From: Ectobius pallidus
Taxonomy: Eukaryota > Arthropoda > Insecta > Blattodea > Ectobiidae
DNA length: 64,000 bases
Assembly (NCBI GenBank): GCA_964059195.1
Contig: CAXKWD010000008.1
Span: 49,208,502-49,272,501 of the forward strand
Direction: 5' to 3'
Shown one piece after another: positions 11,866 to 23,547 of the stretch. Both the position numbers and the translations under genes were made by a program. The notes under the pieces are model-generated. The model made no database searches. It saw only the letters and a list, made by a program, of their open reading frames with translations, and was not told the origin of the DNA. Every line of letters starts with the position of its first letter. Within the stretch, counting starts at the first letter, position 1.

Positions 11866-12212
11866 AATTTGACATGTGATAACAGTGTGTTGCTTCCTAC
11901 GCTACAAGTGAACGTACGAGGAAATGGTTCAGAACGTATTGTGAAGGCAGTTCTTGATACAGGGTCACAACGTTCTTACATTTTGAAGAGGACAGCACAA
12001 AAGATGAACTATTCACCTGTTGGCAAGGAAACAATTGTCCATTCACTATTTGGAGGTCAAAAGACTGGAAGTTGTGAGCATGATAAGTATAGAATTTATC
12101 TGGCCAGTCTCAGTTATTGACTTTCTGTGCAATTTCGAGGTATTGGACCAAGACAATATTTGTGATAATGTACCTCTTGTTCAGGACAAAGCATTGGTTA
12201 ATGAAATAGTTG
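11866..12212 (+). pseudogene. BEL-2 protease region
   Basis: The frame continues from gag with LLPTLQVNVRGNG and the aspartic protease motif VLDTGSQRSYI. A frameshift near 12115 leads to the NFEVLDQDNICDNVP segment. Coding stops at GTT AAT GAA ATA GTT, exactly where the next insertion begins, and resumes after 14091. Confidence 0.8.
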
Positions 12213-14091
12213 TGCACTGCTTGGATTTGTTCTGTATATGTGTATGTTAGGTTATATAAGAGTATACTAATAGTCATTAATTAATTCCTTAACTTCTTTC
12301 AAAAACTACGGGGAGGAATTCTCTGAACATAGATACCATAAAATTCAGTGCACAAGAAAATAATATTAAATAATTATAAACAGCAAGAATCTTGCTAAAA
12401 ATCTGATCTAATTGTATAATATTTCAAATCTGCTACCTATAAAGCTCTGGAAGCGCACAATACTGAGTTAGGAACCCGGAGGAGTAGATCGAACCAACAA
12501 TGCCAGGTGAGGAATGATACCAAAATAAGAAAAGATCTAGGCACAATTGTAATAAGTGTAACAATTATATATTTTCACCAAAGAATGAATGTAAAAATGT
12601 ATATACAAATCTCTCGATAGTTTACTTGTAATTAATAATTTAATAAGATAATGTCCTACAAGACAAATAATTGTTTTAAGAATGATATTAAGAATTTTGG
12701 TACTGTAATTAATAATTGCTATGCAGCCAGCACCTAACCAAGATCAAATATAATAATGTCTAAATCTGGCAAAAGCAAAATGGTAATCAAAATAGAGATG
12801 AATCAGAATTAGCTAGTGCCCTGAACCTAACGCAGGATACAGCCTAAATACCCAACCTACTACACAATAATGTGAATAGGAAATGAAAGGCAGAACTACG
12901 ATAATAAGAAAAATTCCCATATATAACTACCGCAAAATGCAGAGGAAAACTAGTAATAAATTCCCCCAAGGAAAAGATATTATGGCCAAAATTGTATTTA
13001 GAATTAATTTATGTAATATGAACAATATAGCCCAAATAATCTTTTAGGGAGAAAGCAGAAAATATCAAATAGCAAACGATCATAAGCACGCACTAGGTTA
13101 CTGTACTCAGCAGATGGCAAACAGATTATAAATAGCACCGCGGAACAGCAATTAAGAATGCAAGGTAAGGTACATAACTCACCCACATAGTTAAAGAACA
13201 ACATTAATAGGGCCGCAGAATACCATAAATCTGATATTTAAACCTTTAAGGTAGTTATTATCTCAGAAAACTGTAATAAATTTTAATTTCAAGGGCAAGG
13301 AATTTACCCCCAGAAAATTGAAACATTAAGAAAAGGAGCATAACTAACCACAATAATTTCTATCCCACGACTTTAACCAGAAATTTAACTACATCGGAAA
13401 AGAATGATGGCATATAATGCAGACAGAAATTTGAATATTAACGCATAGTATAGACTCACTTAAACATCGCGATACTGAATAAATTACAGAGGCAACGCAT
13501 AACATAATAATAGAAATCCAGTAATGTGGAATATTGACCTAGCTACCTCGCGTGATGACAGACCTTGGCACGCGCCCAAACTGGAATATTAACTTTAACA
13601 TAGCCACGCTAATAGGGAAGACCTAAGCGAATAACTATTATAAGAAGGCACACCATATTCTGTAAACTTTTATTCTTAAAGGCAATATCCTTCCGACATA
13701 TACGGTGATATTTAATTAAGTTTCTATGACAATCTGACTGGGTGGACTCTCACAATTACAACGCACAAGCATCTCTGGATTCTGGAAGTACAGTCTAATA
13801 TGGCTAGCTCAGTGCTGAAGGCACTTATACCCAGACGGGGCTTAAGAAGTTTTATCAAGTTATTTCATATTTCTCACTCACCAACCAAACGAAGAAAATC
13901 TGCGCTACTAGGACAACCTTTCAACCATTCTCAAGAGCAGCTGCGTGACACACTGAGGTCGGAAAGCAGCGGAACCGCCCAGCTAAACAAAGCCACGACC
14001 CTACGCGCATGCGCGAACAAATGAGCATCGGCTCACGAGAAATTCATAAAGAAGCCAACAAATGGTCTGTTTACTTTTTAAAAAAGCTTCA
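12213..14091. mobile_element. 1.88 kb insertion in BEL-2 pol, probable solo LTR
   Basis: It begins TGCACTGC and ends AGCTTCA, so it has TG...CA ends. It is flanked by gttg (12209-12212 and 14092-14095); the 5-mer agttg also matches. Removing it restores the BEL reading frame across NEIVGHTNNFQQF. There is no coding region inside; it is AT-rich except for a GC-richer stretch at 13800-14030. A solo LTR of a 4-bp-TSD family fits best, but no partner copy is in the window. Confidence 0.7.
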
Positions 14092-15180
14092 GTTGGTCAT
14101 ACTAATAATTTTCAACAATTTATCAGTATTCCAGAACCAATAGAAATCCTGATTGGTGCTGATGTTTCTGCTAGACTATTCAGGGTAATATCAGAAATTT
14201 ATCTGGTGGATTGGTAGCTATGGAGACTAGGTTGGGATGGACAATTTTTTGTAAATACCCCATTAAACAACCCAGGGTTACAACTGCTATGATTGTAACT
14301 TCAATGCTAATTAATGATTTAAATATCTCAGATCTATGGAAATTGGAGCTGTTAGGCATTACTGATCCTGCAGATAGGAAAACTAAACTTGAATTGCAGG
14401 CAGAAGTTGACATGCATTTTGAAGAGACTGTGAAGGTAAATTCTGAAGGTCGATATGAAGTCCAGCTTCCCTGGAAGGACAGACACCCTCATCTCCCATC
14501 GAATTACATTCTTGCTGAAAAACGACTGGATTCTACAGTCAAGAAGTTAAAGGCTAATTCACTGTACTCAGAATAAGAACATGTTTTTGAAGAATGGATT
14601 GAAGAAGGTGTAATTGAAAGAGTTCCTGACTCAGAGATTGTTAGTGACAGATGTCATTATCTTCCTCACAGACATGTTGTCAAAGAAAATAGTACTACAA
14701 AAATTAGGCCTGTGTTCGATGCATCAGCTCGTGAGAAGAACAGTCCCTCATTGAATATGTGCTTGGAGAAGGGGAGAGCATTGAAAGAAGAGATACCCTC
14801 ACTTCTTTTAAGATTTCGTCTGAAGAAAGTAGGAGTTGTTGCTGACATCCGGAGAGCTTTCTCGCAGATTAGTATATGTACCAATGATAGGAATTTCCTA
14901 CGTTTATTATGGAAGGATGAAACGGGGAATATAATTGTTTATCGACACAGGAGAGTTGTGTTTGGTGTTGTTTGTAGTCCTTATTTGCTGAATGCTGTTA
15001 TAAGACTTCATCTAACAAGAGTTCTTCGTGAGTGCCAACTTGAAGTTTCCCCATATTCCGAGGCCACTATTAGGAGTCTTTCAGATAGCTTCTATGTTGA
15101 TAATGTGATCACTAGTCTTGACAATGACAGGCAGCTTAAAGCATTCATTCAAGAAGCTACATCAGTTATGGCTGATGGCT
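14092..15180 (+). pseudogene. BEL-2 reverse transcriptase
   Basis: Resumes with PIEILIGADVSARLF, the linker, then the RT core: HYLPHRHVVKENS, KIRPVFDASAREK, LLLRFRLKKVGVVADI and the catalytic SFYVDNVITSL near 15086-15115. BEL/Pao RTs often have YVDN or YVDD here. Internal stops (TAA at 14574-14576 and TAG at 15180-15182) break it. It copies element RNA into DNA in the particle; this copy is inactive. Confidence 0.85.
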
Positions 15181-17442
15181 AGTTCGAATTACGAGGGTGG
15201 GAGTTCACAGATCCAGGTGCTCCTCCAGAGACTTGCCTCACTAATGTACTTGGTTTAGTCTGGGACAGAAGAGATGACACATTGGCAATAAGCCCAGAAT
15301 GTTTCCAAAATGTTCCAGAGAAAATTACCAAAAGGACTATTCTTTCTGCAGCCCATAAAGTGTTCGATCCAATTGGTTTTTCATCTCCTGTGACTCTAGA
15401 ACCAAAACTTATCTTAAGAGAATTGTGGAGTTTGAAGATTGGATGGGATGAAGAGGTGGATCAAGGCATTGCAAACGTATTTGCAAGATGGGCAGGTGAT
15501 GTAGCATGTTTGAAAGATGTGAAGATCCCAAGATGGCTACCTTCTAACAGTGAACCTGGTGAATGGAGTGTTCACACCTTTTCTGATGCCAGGAAGGATG
15601 CCTACGCTGCAGCTGTATTTTTGAGGGTAGAGACGAGTCAGCAAGTAAATGTACAGCTGATCCAAGCAAAGACAAGGGTTGCCCCTACTAAAAATACAGT
15701 CACTCTAACTCGCCTAGAATTGCTAGCAGCTATGATTGGTGCTAGACTTCATGCATCAATAATTGCAGACCTTCCTACTGGGTGTGCATCATACTTTTGG
15801 AGCGATTCATCCACTGTCTTAGCATGGATTAAACGGGAAGATCAGTGGGCTATATTTGTGGGAAACCGTGTGGATGAGATTAAAAGGCTGACTCAAATAG
15901 AACAGTGGCATCATGTTCCAGGTATCTGTAACCCTGCTGACCTGCCATCTAGAGGTTGTTCTGGAAAAAAGCTGCTTCAGTCTTCATGGTGGGAGGGACC
16001 TGAATGGTTGTACCAACCCCTAAGTAATTGGCTTTTGTGTGACGTTGAATTTGATGAGGATGTTATAACTCAAGAAAGAAAGAGTACGGTTGTTTCATCT
16101 ATGCTTTGTAAAGAAGCTGATCCCCTTCCAAATGATTGGTACTACAAATACTTTTCAAAGAGTGAAAAAATTGTTAGAATGATTGCTTGGATGTGTCAGT
16201 CCATGAACAATTGTAGAGCTGTGGGCTCTGAAAATTTTATGAAGAAAACGGGACCTCTTTCTACTGAAGAAGTTAACTCTGATGAAATAAAGGTCCTGAA
16301 ATTAGTACAGAAAGATGCATTTTCTAGCACTACAGACCCCAGAATCTCCAGTCTTCAACCCTTTGAAGATCATGATGGTCTTTTCCGCATACGTACTAAA
16401 ATCTCCAACAGACCTGATAGCCATGACTTTCGGTATCCTGTACTTCTACCAAGGAATCATCCCTTTGTGTCACGACTGATTATGGATGCTCATGTTCGAA
16501 AGTGTCATATTGGAGTTCAGAGTATGCTTTCAATTATGAGAGAAAGATTCTGGGTGATAGGTGGAAGAAGAACCCTGAGATCAGTCTTAACTAAATGTAT
16601 TATCTGCAAGCGCCAGGAAGGTAAACCATTAGGAGTTCCCACTCCACCACTTCCAGCAGAACGTGTAAGAGATGCTGCTGCTTTTGAAGTTTCAGGCGTG
16701 GATCTGGCTGGACCCCTTTTCCTGAAAAACTTTGAAAAGGCATGGATTTGTTTATTCATGTGTGGAGTTACTCGAGCTGTCCACTTAGAGCTACTCTTGT
16801 CATTATCAACAGATGCCTTTCTGCAAGCATTCCGGCGATTTATAGCAAGGAGAGGAAGACCAGCTGTAATTTTTAGTGATAATGGGACTAATTTTTCTGG
16901 TGCTGAGACTGCTTTCAGGCGTATTGATTGGTCAAAGGTGCTCGAGTACTGTTCGGTGGAGAGAATAAAATGGAAATTCAACCCTCCAACTGCTTCCTGG
17001 TGGGGAGGTTGGTGAGAGTGTTTAATAGGCATTGTTAAAGGTTACTTCGGAGAACACTAGGACGTTCATCTCTCACATATTCGGAGATGGAAACAATATT
17101 ATGTGACTGTGAGAGTGTGATAAATTCGAGACCTCTGACATATATAGCTGATAATTCAAATGAGCTAGAAGCCATAACACCTGCAATGTTTATTCAGGAC
17201 GTTCACGAAGTGTCTGTGCCTGAGATTGATATCGTTGAGTCCTCTAGCTTAAACAAGAGATTGAAGTACAGATTAAAGCTCAGAGAGAATCTGAGAAAAA
17301 GATTCCGCAGTGAATATTTGGGTCAACTTCAACAGCAGATGCATGCCAAACAATTTGGAAGTATTCAAGTTGGTGATGTCGTCTTAATTGGCAATGACAA
17401 TTCAAAGAGACTGGACTGGCCTTTAGGAAAGGTGATAGAAAC
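15181..17442 (+). pseudogene. BEL-2 RNase H and integrase
   Basis: The long clean frame 15282-17015 has RNase H words (VHTFSDARKDAYAAAVFLR, LELLAAMIGARL, WSDSSTVLAWIK). It then has the integrase HHCC zinc region (MDAHVRKCHIGVQ ... CIICKRQEGK) and the first two catalytic aspartates in VSGVDLAGPLF and IFSDNGTNFSGA. A stop and frameshifts at 17015-17090 hit the segment with the catalytic glutamate (WWGGW then ECLIG). The frame resumes at 17087 with CDCESVINSRPLTY and runs to GKVIET, where the next insertion lies. Confidence 0.88.
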
Positions 17443-18359
17443 TGTCAACGCAAGCTAAGGGTTTTTTTTCCAGCATCTTTATTATGTGCAGTGAATAGTT
17501 TTAATTCAAATCATCCGCTATACCTTCTTGCGCCAAGTCATCTTTGAGTAGGCGTAATATTACATCATATCCTGATCACGAGTTCTTTGTGACGGGTATT
17601 CCCCCTGTAAGGACGCTTCGTAGAGCGTCAGTAAGCCAAGTTAGTATTAAGTCTGCAGTTACACGAACAAGTCGCGTTCTGACACTGCTCTGATTTACTA
17701 GTAACAAAGGCCTCTTCGCGCCCTTTGTAATTATACTAGAAATCGTTGGAATAAAACTTCATTACAAGTTTTATTCAATCCAAGTAAATTATTCAACATA
17801 ATTTACGCATTTTAAATATTCAAAGTGCATTAGATTCACTTACAAGCTCCACGTAAGTACATAGCGTGTGACGTCATCAGTCAGCCAAGAAGCTATATTA
17901 CGTGAACAGTCAAGTGCTAATAACTTTAAATATATCCAATTTACAGTAAATTTTATTACCTTTAATTTGAGATATAATTCATTGGTAAATTACAAAGTTT
18001 ACTAAATTATTTCCAGTGGTGCAACACTATTCGCGCCATTTTCCAGTTCATTGTTTCAACGTGTTTCTTTAATATAACATCAGTGTTCATATATTATTTC
18101 TTCAGTTTTACAAGTGTTAATAAAGTGAAAGGTTTTCATTACATGCTAGATTGTTAAACCAATATAATTCCTGGGATCTCTGTATCCAGTGTCCTCGTGA
18201 TATAGTCCACTCTTGCTCTAATTGGTCCTCCGTTTCCCAGAGAAAATTTCCTATGTATTGCACATACATTGTTTCACTACGTTCCTAAGTTATTCCCTTC
18301 AACTACTCCCGAACATTTGCTCCTCACGGACCGGATATATTTCGATCCAGTCCCTATCA
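17443..18359. mobile_element. 917-bp solo LTR inserted in BEL-2 integrase
   Basis: It begins TGTCAACGC and ends CCCTATCA (TG...CA), flanked by gaaac (17438-17442 and 18360-18364). Removing it joins GKVIET to MPGKDGVIRLV, the normal BEL integrase C-terminus. Near its end it shares ctcctcacggaccggat with the end of the BEL-3 LTR, so it is probably a related BEL/Pao family. It has no coding capacity. Confidence 0.85.
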
Positions 18360-18638
18360 GAAACTATGCCAGGAAAGGATGGAGTCATCCGCCTTGTTCG
18401 CTTGAAGACTGCATCTGGAGAAGCTCTGCGTCCAGTTCAAAGACTTTACCCCCTTCTAGAAGCGAAAGTTAGTGGACCATCATCAGAGATTAAATCTTTT
18501 ATTCCAGACTGTGAACGGAGAGAGCAGACTGTGAAAGAGGATAGTGATGTGTCTTGTGGTAGTGTAAATGATGAAGAAGAAGTAAAAAGAACTCTATGTG
18601 GAAGAATTATTAATGTTCCAAAAAGATATTTGGACTAA
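18360..18638 (+). pseudogene. BEL-2 integrase C-terminus
   Basis: The frame after the solo LTR reads DGVIRLVRLKTASGEALRPV and QRLYPLLEA, the conserved C-terminal block of BEL integrases, and ends at TAA 18636-18638. Only the part after the insertion belongs to the element; the upstream residues of this open frame come from the solo LTR. Confidence 0.8.
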
Positions 18639-18739
18639 GTTGAATATGTTTTATGTTAATTAAGTTCCAATGAGCAGAATTTGTGTTCCCATAACTAGGT
18701 TAAGTTAACTCCTATTTATCCGTTAACTTGGTGGAAGAA

Positions 18740-18925
18740 TGTTGGGAATACTGGGTGAGATGTTTTTGTTTCCAGATGCTGTAGTCAGTATCTAGGAGGC
18801 CTTGGTGACTGTTGAGAATTCAAGAACAAATATGGCATGAGTTTTTTGATAAGGGAAATAAAGCTGTGTTCTTTTTGAAGTATATTTAATCTTTTTCCAT
18901 TCGGTGGAGGGCCAAACACTCGACA
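18740..18925 (+). repeat. BEL-2 3' LTR
   Basis: Pairs with 10295-10480 at equal length (186 bp), with few differences. It is followed by the target duplication attgc. Confidence 0.95.
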
Positions 18926-19166
18926 ATTGCGTTACCTTGAATGAGATTTTGTTTTTCCTGTACTTTGGTTTCAAACCTCAAACATCAAATATTACTGTAG
19001 CATCCATAAACAGATTCTTCTTCAAAATTTACTAAAATCTGTGAATGTAGAGGATCTTGACAACAGGAAAAGATCTGGCATCTCCCAATTTAAGCATAAT
19101 CATTGTGAGAAAGTGTTGGCCTACGTACGATAGCCGAAAGACATTGGAAGTTTGAACTAAGGAGGA
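18926..19166 (-). pseudogene. Degenerate ORF, upstream part, plus unassigned DNA
   Basis: Minus-strand frame 18981 to 18926 reads FETKVQEKQNLIQGNA and continues across BEL-2 into 10294-10226. A stop lies just upstream; an AG at that point could be a splice acceptor, but its pyrimidine tract is weak. 18990-19166 holds nothing recognised and abuts the BEL-3 3' LTR. Confidence 0.4.
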
Positions 19167-19823
19167 CCAAGGGAATTTAATAGGATCCGGTCCGTGAGGA
19201 GCATGTGACTGGAAATGCACTACGGAGGAAATCCAATTAAATTAAACGAAGGGAGAGTGGACTGTAGGTAGCTGGAACAGTGATTTAGATTTGAGGATTT
19301 TGCAATAATATATTTCAGGAAGCCTGAACTCTGAATACTAAATCATAATACAACACTAGACAAAATAAGATATATACGAATTAATACAGTTACTATTCTA
19401 GGAGCCTAGCAATGCTCCCGCCAGATAATATATGCAAACGCTAGACAAAGCACCGTTCACTGCACGTGTCGTCTAGGTTACGAGACAATGGAATACTTGT
19501 AAATTACACTAAAAATACAATGTGATTCCTGAAACTTCACACGCAGGCTGCTTAAACAATACAAGAGCCGATTGGTGTGGAATTGCAGATGAGCACTAAT
19601 AATATAGAGCGAAAACTGTCCCGACAACTAGGAGCAATTGTGACGCTGACTATATACGACAGAGGCTCGATCCCAACTAACTCGCACTGGCGTGGTATGG
19701 TACGCTACACGCCACCACCTGCACAGGATGTGACTAACTCAGCACGGCAAATAATTGGCGGTAGCGCCAATTACCACTGAGGCTAATTTGAAACACTATA
19801 ACTTATAGACTCTTGATCTAACA
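19167..19823 (-). repeat. BEL-3 3' LTR
   Basis: Near-identical to 23863-24519 from gggaatttaataggatcc to gatctaaca. The inner edge is at 19823 and is preceded, in the minus-strand sense, by the purine-rich aggcgggagtta. Confidence 0.9.
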
Positions 19824-19897
19824 TAACTCCCGCCTAAAATCGACAGATTTTACATAACACTTTGCGGATAGATCAAGATTTACTAATAGATTTGCAC

Positions 19898-20976
19898 TTA
19901 TTGAATAGGCAAGGGACACACTTTTACAATTGGTCGCTTGTATTCACCACTGGACGTACGCACTGTCACAACACGCACTAAACCGTCGTCACCAGGATGC
20001 ACTGATGAGATGATTCCCAGCTTCCACTGGAGCGGTGGAGAATTATCTTCTTTCAGGAGGACAAGAGTACCAATCTGAATGTTTTCGCTGGACGCAGACC
20101 ACTTCTGCCTCTGCTGCAGTGAATATAGGTAGTCAGCTGACCAACGCTGCCATATGTGATGTATGTATGTTTGTAGCTGATGCCATTTAGCAACATGAGA
20201 GACATTCTCTGCCATAGGAGGAGAAGGTAGGGCTGTGAGTTTTTCTCCAATGAGAAAGTGTCCAGGAGATAGATAGGATGAGTCGCTAGGATCATCACTT
20301 AGGCGTAGGAGAGTCGAGAGTTTAGACAGGCCTCAATCTGGGTGAGAACTGTAGAAAGCTGCTCATAGGTAAACACTTGGCTACCCATCACTCGTCGTAA
20401 ATGAAATTTCATGGATTTGACAGCTGCCTCGTGGAGTCCTCCAAAATGAGGGGAGCACGCAGGGATGAAATGCCATGTAAGTTCATTAGATGATGCGTAG
20501 TCTTGGAGAACTTGTTGATGGGTGCTGGACTGAAGCAAGAGACGCAGTTCACGCAGCTTGTTGTTAGCACCAACAAAGTTCGTCCCATTATCACTAAATA
20601 TTTCCTTGCAAAGTCCTCTACGAGATGTGAATCTGCGCAGGGCGGCGATGAAGGCATCAGAAGTAAGGTCGGAAACCAGCTCGATGTGAACTGCTTTCGT
20701 AGCCAAGCATACGAAGATAGCAATGTATGCTTTGACCTGAGATTTGCTGCGGGGGGATCCGTATCTTATGAAGAATGGTCCGGCGTAGTCAACCGCAGAA
20801 CGTAGAAATGCTCTAGCAGGGGTCACCCTGTAGCTAGGTAGGCTGCCCATCAGCTGGTGAGCACCTTTGGCTTTTAACTTGAAACAAGTTAAACATCTGT
20901 GTAGCGTAGACTTCACAATTCTACGTACACTAGGAATCCAATATCGTTCTCGAAGAGTAGATATAAGCAGTTGATG
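19898..20976 (-). pseudogene. BEL-3 integrase
   Basis: Continues the long frame past a single TGA (LLHA* then HQLLIS). It has the zinc region (SEHLRLLHA...H and CLTCFKLKA) and all three catalytic positions (VDYAGPFF, IFSDNGTNFVGA, HFGGLHEAAVKS). A frameshift near 20300 moves into the C-terminal frame with SDDPSDSSYLSPGHF, SGEYKRPIVKVCPLP and the end at 19898. Integrase inserts element DNA; the stop and frameshift suggest decay. Confidence 0.85.
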
Positions 20977-23547
20977 TCATGCATGAAGCAGTCGCAGATG
21001 CTCGGATTCAATTATCAATCTAGTGAGGTGGTGACCTGGAGGGAGGATAAGCTGATGTCGTGCATCATGTGGTAACTCAGCTTTCTCCAGACGTCCACCC
21101 ACTCGGAGTAGGCCATCCTTGTCCACAAAAGGCACCAAGGCTTGGAGAGAACTCTTGGTATTCACTTGCATCTTACTCTGAAGATCGGACAGTTCATGAG
21201 AATAGGCTGCTTGCTGAGCTATTCTTATGCAAAGCAACAAAGCTTGTTGTACTTCTTCAACTGTGAGAGGGCCGTGACGTTTAACTCGGCTTCTGCAGTT
21301 GTGTATGAAGCGTAGCATATACGAAGTAACTCTCTGTAAACGTGTTAGATTGGAAAAGCGTAGCATAAAGTCTACTGCAGCATGTGTGACTAGGCAAACT
21401 GTGTCACGCTGCTCACTACTGTCCTGCAGCTCAAGTTGCTGAGGCTGTTTGGGCCATGATTCAATAGGCTTAACTGTTTGTTGTCTGGACTCACCCAATG
21501 AAGTTATATCCTGTTTCATTGGCAGACGTACTGTAGAACTACCATCGTCATTGTGAGTGGTATTCTCTGCATAATGCTGTTCGCACAGTTTCTCTTCTGG
21601 AGTTAATATGTGTTGTGGAAAGTCTTCGAGGTCCCAAAACCGTCGCAGCTGCTTGTCCACATTGTCCGTAGAGATGAAGAAGTTGTGCTGGGAACCCGCA
21701 TCTAGATTACCTTTCACAGAGGATTTAGGAATGGTTCCAGACAATATCCATCCGAGTTCTGCACTAATCAGTGTAGGAAACCCAGGATTTGTCAAGATCT
21801 TTCCATGGAAAAGCTCGAAGAATAATGCTCCTCCAATAAGCAAATCAATTTCAGAAGGGATATTAAATTTGGGATCGGCTAATGGAATGTCAGAGGGAAT
21901 GTTCCATGAGGATGGATCAATTCGGACTGCAGGTAGCTTCCCTTTTATGCGAGGAAGGATTAGGCAATCTAGATTCCTTCGATAGTTGTAAACCATGGAT
22001 CTCACATTAATGTTTACACTATGACTAGCATTTGATGAAGTACCGTTTATACCCTTGACAGGCGTATCAGCTGTCATTGTAGGAAATTGGAGACGCCTCG
22101 CTAGATCCGCAGACACGAAACTGGCCTGACTGGCAGAGTCTAGAAGGGCCTTACACTGTACATAGTTACCATGCTTGTCTTTCACTTCGACTCTTGCAGT
22201 CGCAAGTAAGACGTGAAGCACTGGCTTTATTTTCACTGAACAATAACTCGCAGGAGCCTCAGTCCTGTTGCTATTTACTGTATCACTGCTTTCACTGGAG
22301 TGCGAAACCGTTCTCATGTGATCACTGCTGTGCAACATCTTGCTATGCAGTTTACCACAGTTACAAAATGAAGATAAATTGCATTGCTTCACTCGATGAG
22401 TATTAGAAAAACAATTGAAACACAGATTTTTACTTTTTACAACCTTCCATCGCTGTTCAACACTCAGCTGACGGAATTGTTTACATTTAGACAGGTTATG
22501 GCCGCTTTGACACTGAGGGCATAACTGTTCAGTTGTCGACACATATGACTGACGACTGTCACTATGCTGTTTCCTAGGTTCACGATGTTCACTTCTAGGT
22601 TTTGATGGGCTGGACCTGTTGCAGGAATTATTCGACAGCGCCTCTAGAGAATGAGACTTCGCTTCTAGAAATAACACCAGTTCACTTAATGGAGTAAATG
22701 TTTGAGAATTGATTCTGGATTCCCATTCACGCTGCACACTGTCTGGCAAATGCTCCAATAACAATTGCATTAGAATGACTTCATGAAGTGGCACTTCTAA
22801 TTCTAACGCTTCAATAGCATGCAAGTCGTTTTGGAATTGATTCAACAAATTTCGCAAGTCTGCAACTGTTTCTTGTCGCGCTACAAGTAGGGACAACAGA
22901 TGCTTGATGTGGGATATAGCAATTAACCGTTTATTGTTGTATCTTGCACACAATATATCCCAGGCAACTTGGAAGTTATCACTCGTCACTGGCAAATTTT
23001 CCAATAATGTTTTAGCTTCACCCTTTAGTGAACCAATTAAGTAATGGAATTTCTGAATGGGTGATAAACTGCTATTATTTACAATTAAACTCGAAAAAGT
23101 ATCAAATAATGTTTGATAACTTTCAAACACTGGAATCTGAATCGTAGGTAACTTTATCATATTGCTTGACTGCGAAGCACTAGAGTTCACTGATTGTCGT
23201 GTACCACTATTGTTTGAATTGACACTAACTGAAGTAGGCTCATGAGCATGCATTAACTCACTTAACCTTGCTTTTAGATTAATGTACAACGTTGATACCT
23301 CGTCTGCATACTGTATGTGAGTATCAAGTTCCGCATCAATTTCCACCATAGATTCAATCTGCGTTTGCACAGCTTCAAACTTTTCAATTTCAATCAACAG
23401 TTTTTCATTATGCGCTTTAATCACAAATATACTAACATCTTCAGGTACGTCGTTGAGAAAGTTCAGTGTCAATGTAAACTTTCTTTTACATACGCCTCGA
23501 CGTCTGACTAAAGCCGAAATTTCTGCTTCCATGTTGAGATGAAACAA
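20977..23547 (-). CDS. BEL-3 gag-protease-integrase N-terminus fusion lacking RT and RNase H
   Basis: An open frame of 856 codons. MFHLNMEAEISALVRRR begins shortly after the leader; the second ATG (MEAEIS) is equally plausible. In order: helical gag; knuckles CPQCQSGHNLSKC and CFNCFSNTHRVKQC near residues 340-390; protease motif LLDSASQASF with the catalytic D at residue 470; linker EIDLLIGGALFFE; and CEQHYAENT with RLPMKQDITSLGESRQQ. The frame then jumps straight to VKPIESWPKQPQQL, which in intact BEL proteins lies after RNase H. The junction is near 21478. About 600 residues are missing with the frame kept, followed by the integrase zinc domain. Confidence 0.85.
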   Translation of the reverse strand: MFHLNMEAEISALVRRRGVCKRKFTLTLNFLNDVPEDVSIFVIKAHNEKLLIEIEKFEAVQTQIESMVEIDAELDTHIQYADEVSTLYINLKARLSELMHAHEPTSVSVNSNNSGTRQSVNSSASQSSNMIKLPTIQIPVFESYQTLFDTFSSLIVNNSSLSPIQKFHYLIGSLKGEAKTLLENLPVTSDNFQVAWDILCARYNNKRLIAISHIKHLLSLLVARQETVADLRNLLNQFQNDLHAIEALELEVPLHEVILMQLLLEHLPDSVQREWESRINSQTFTPLSELVLFLEAKSHSLEALSNNSCNRSSPSKPRSEHREPRKQHSDSRQSYVSTTEQLCPQCQSGHNLSKCKQFRQLSVEQRWKVVKSKNLCFNCFSNTHRVKQCNLSSFCNCGKLHSKMLHSSDHMRTVSHSSESSDTVNSNRTEAPASYCSVKIKPVLHVLLATARVEVKDKHGNYVQCKALLDSASQASFVSADLARRLQFPTMTADTPVKGINGTSSNASHSVNINVRSMVYNYRRNLDCLILPRIKGKLPAVRIDPSSWNIPSDIPLADPKFNIPSEIDLLIGGALFFELFHGKILTNPGFPTLISAELGWILSGTIPKSSVKGNLDAGSQHNFFISTDNVDKQLRRFWDLEDFPQHILTPEEKLCEQHYAENTTHNDDGSSTVRLPMKQDITSLGESRQQTVKPIESWPKQPQQLELQDSSEQRDTVCLVTHAAVDFMLRFSNLTRLQRVTSYMLRFIHNCRSRVKRHGPLTVEEVQQALLLCIRIAQQAAYSHELSDLQSKMQVNTKSSLQALVPFVDKDGLLRVGGRLEKAELPHDARHQLILPPGHHLTRLIIESEHLRLLHA

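Larger units (their letters stand above)
10295..18925 (+). mobile_element. Complete BEL/Pao LTR retrotransposon (BEL-2) with two nested insertions
   Basis: Two 186-bp LTRs (10295-10480 and 18740-18925), both tgttggg...ctcgaca, enclose gag, protease, RT, RNase H and integrase in BEL order. They are flanked by 5-bp duplications attgc (10290-10294 and 18926-18930). A purine tract ggtggaagaa precedes the 3' LTR. Two insertions (12213-14091 and 17443-18359) interrupt pol, and the reading frame rejoins when each is skipped. Without them the element is about 5.8 kb, normal for BEL. Several stops and frameshifts make it inactive. Confidence 0.95.

Noticed and set aside
19577..19780. 67-codon ORF, repeated at 24273-24482
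   Set aside because: It is shared by the two BEL-3 LTRs and is an accident of LTR duplication.
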